Below are positions 4,852-5,887 of a stretch of DNA of 5,887 bases, piece after piece. This stretch comes from an uncultured Desulfovibrio sp. Lineage in GTDB: Bacteria; Desulfobacterota; Desulfovibrionia; Desulfovibrionales; Desulfovibrionaceae. How positions within the stretch are numbered: the stretch's first letter is position 1; each line of letters opens with the position of its first letter. Where the stretch lies: positions 1-5,887 of the forward strand of contig USNI01000064.1 in assembly GCA_900555975.1 (NCBI GenBank), read 5' to 3'. The notes beneath the pieces were generated by a model. The model ran no database searches. It worked only from the letters and a program-made list of their open reading frames with translations, and had not been told where the DNA came from. Position numbers and translations under genes: made by a program.

Positions 4852-5887
4852 ATGGCTGAACAGACTCCGCTGGAATTGCCCATCATCACGCTGAGAGAGG
4901 TGGTGATGTTTCCTCACGCCGTCATGACGTTCCATGTCGGGCGTTCGGCTTCGGTAAGCGCCATCAACAGTGCCGTCACCGAATACGACAAACAGATATT
5001 TCTGGTCGCCCAGACCAGCTCCGCCATCGAGAGACCCGGACTTGAAGACCTGTTCCGGATCGGTGTGGTGAGCCGTGTTCTGCGGGCCGACCGCCTTCAG
5101 GACAACACCATAAAGCTTGTGTGCGAGGGTTTGTATCGCGCCTCGTGGCTGCCGCTGAACGCAAGTTCCGCCTTCGGCGACCGCGCCTTTCCCCGACTGA
5201 GAACCGTACGCGTGGAAGAAACCCTGGAAAAGGACGACGAGCTCCCCGCCGTGGTGGAAGCGCTGCAGGAATCCCTGTCCGAGGCATGCCGGCAGAACCG
5301 CCGCATCACGCCGGAGCAGCTGGCCTCCTTTGCCCTGCTCGAAGATCCCGGGACTCTGGCCGACGCCGTGGCTCCCTGCCTCAGGGTGGACTATCTGCAC
5401 AAGCAGGCCATTCTGGAAACCCTGGATCAGGGTCAGAGGCTGCGTCAGGTCTATGAATATCTCGGCGGCGAGCTTATTGCCTCCGGCATCGACAAGACCA
5501 TCAAAAGCCGCGTCAAGGCACAGATGGAGCAGAACCAGAAGGAATACTATCTTACCGAACAGCTCAAGGCCATCAACAAGGAGCTGGGGCACGACGACAT
5601 TCAGGCCGAAATTCTGGAACTGGAAGAGACCCTCAAGGCCAAGAACATGCCCGAAGAGGCCCGTGAACGCGCTCTGCGCGAAGTCCGCAAGCTCCGCCAG
5701 ATGCCCCCGGCCTCCTCGGAATACGTGGTTGCCAGAAACTATGTGGACTGGATCATCGATCTTCCGTGGAACGAGCTGAAAAAGATCGACATCGACCTGG
5801 CAAAGGCCCGTGCCGTGCTCGACGGCGGCCACTACGGTCTGGAAAAGGCCAAGACCCGCATTCTGGAATACCTAGCCGTACAGAAGC
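4852..5887 (+). CDS. lon: ATP-dependent protease Lon, N-terminal part (3' end outside window)
   Basis: Lon is a homohexameric AAA+ serine protease that degrades misfolded and short-lived regulatory proteins in the cytoplasm. The ATG at 4852 follows AAGAGG (4840-4845) by 6 bases, and 345 codons are open to the window edge. The N-terminal substrate-binding domain spans roughly residues 6-195, starting LELPIITLREVVMFPHAVM as in other Lon proteins. The helical region follows, with the conserved QKEYYLTEQLKAINKELG (229-246) and WIIDLPWNELKK (300-311). HYGLEKAKTRILEYLAVQK (327-345) matches the E. coli segment just ahead of Walker A, so the ATPase core and the Ser-Lys dyad lie beyond the edge and cannot be checked. 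It is in the same direction as clpX, but the 199-base structured gap leaves open whether it is co-transcribed. Confidence 0.96.
   Translation, partial: MAEQTPLELPIITLREVVMFPHAVMTFHVGRSASVSAINSAVTEYDKQIFLVAQTSSAIERPGLEDLFRIGVVSRVLRADRLQDNTIKLVCEGLYRASWLPLNASSAFGDRAFPRLRTVRVEETLEKDDELPAVVEALQESLSEACRQNRRITPEQLASFALLEDPGTLADAVAPCLRVDYLHKQAILETLDQGQRLRQVYEYLGGELIASGIDKTIKSRVKAQMEQNQKEYYLTEQLKAINKELGHDDIQAEILELEETLKAKNMPEEARERALREVRKLRQMPPASSEYVVARNYVDWIIDLPWNELKKIDIDLAKARAVLDGGHYGLEKAKTRILEYLAVQK

Noticed and set aside
3381..4889. 502-codon open frame on the minus strand
   Set aside because: It is antisense to clpX with the same shadow composition. The + strand gene has every ClpX motif.
4804..5832. 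342-codon open frame on the minus strand
   Set aside because: It is antisense to lon and lacks recognisable motifs, while the + strand frame matches Lon along its whole length.

Overview
The window looks like a stretch of chromosome from a sulfate-reducing member of the Desulfovibrionales (Desulfovibrio/Bilophila-type). Three things point that way: the moderately GC-rich, C/G-ending codon use; the order tRNA-Leu, tig, clpP, clpX, lon, which I recall from Desulfovibrio; and a small orphan gene that resembles the Desulfovibrio DVU0772 family. The taxonomic call is an inference from memory, not from a search. Every gene lies on the + strand. I see no mobile element, CRISPR array, rRNA or integrase.

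Layout. (1) Bases 1-290 are the last 95 codons of dapA (lysine/diaminopimelate synthesis), closed by a strong GC-rich hairpin at 321-357. (2) Bases 358-604 are non-coding. They carry a well-formed sigma70-type promoter (499-527) whose -35 box sits inside a near-perfect palindrome (491-513), which is a likely operator. (3) Bases 605-967 encode a 120-residue acidic, tryptophan-rich, cysteine-free protein, followed by a terminator-like hairpin at 989-1020. (4) Bases 1025-1270 are non-coding, with a possible tRNA promoter near the end. (5) A complete tRNA-Leu(UAG) with encoded CCA lies at 1271-1355. (6) From 1424 to the right edge runs the protein quality-control cluster: tig (trigger factor, 437 aa), clpP (203 aa, GTG start), clpX (412 aa, overlapping clpP by 4 bases) and the first 345 codons of lon.

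The cluster combines co-translational folding and energy-dependent proteolysis. Trigger factor binds nascent chains at the ribosome exit. ClpX unfolds tagged substrates and feeds them to the ClpP barrel. Lon degrades misfolded proteins by a separate route. tig, clpP and clpX are tightly packed, and I see no internal promoter. A hairpin sits in the tig-clpP gap just before the clpP ribosome binding site. lon follows a 199-base gap full of inverted repeats, so it may be controlled separately.

Most of the window is ordinary housekeeping sequence. The points most worth a second look are the palindromic operator and small protein at 491-967, a 28-bp palindrome inside clpP (3200-3227), the structured lon leader (4741-4824), and a trigger factor whose prolyl-isomerase domain seems to lack the usual active-site aromatics.
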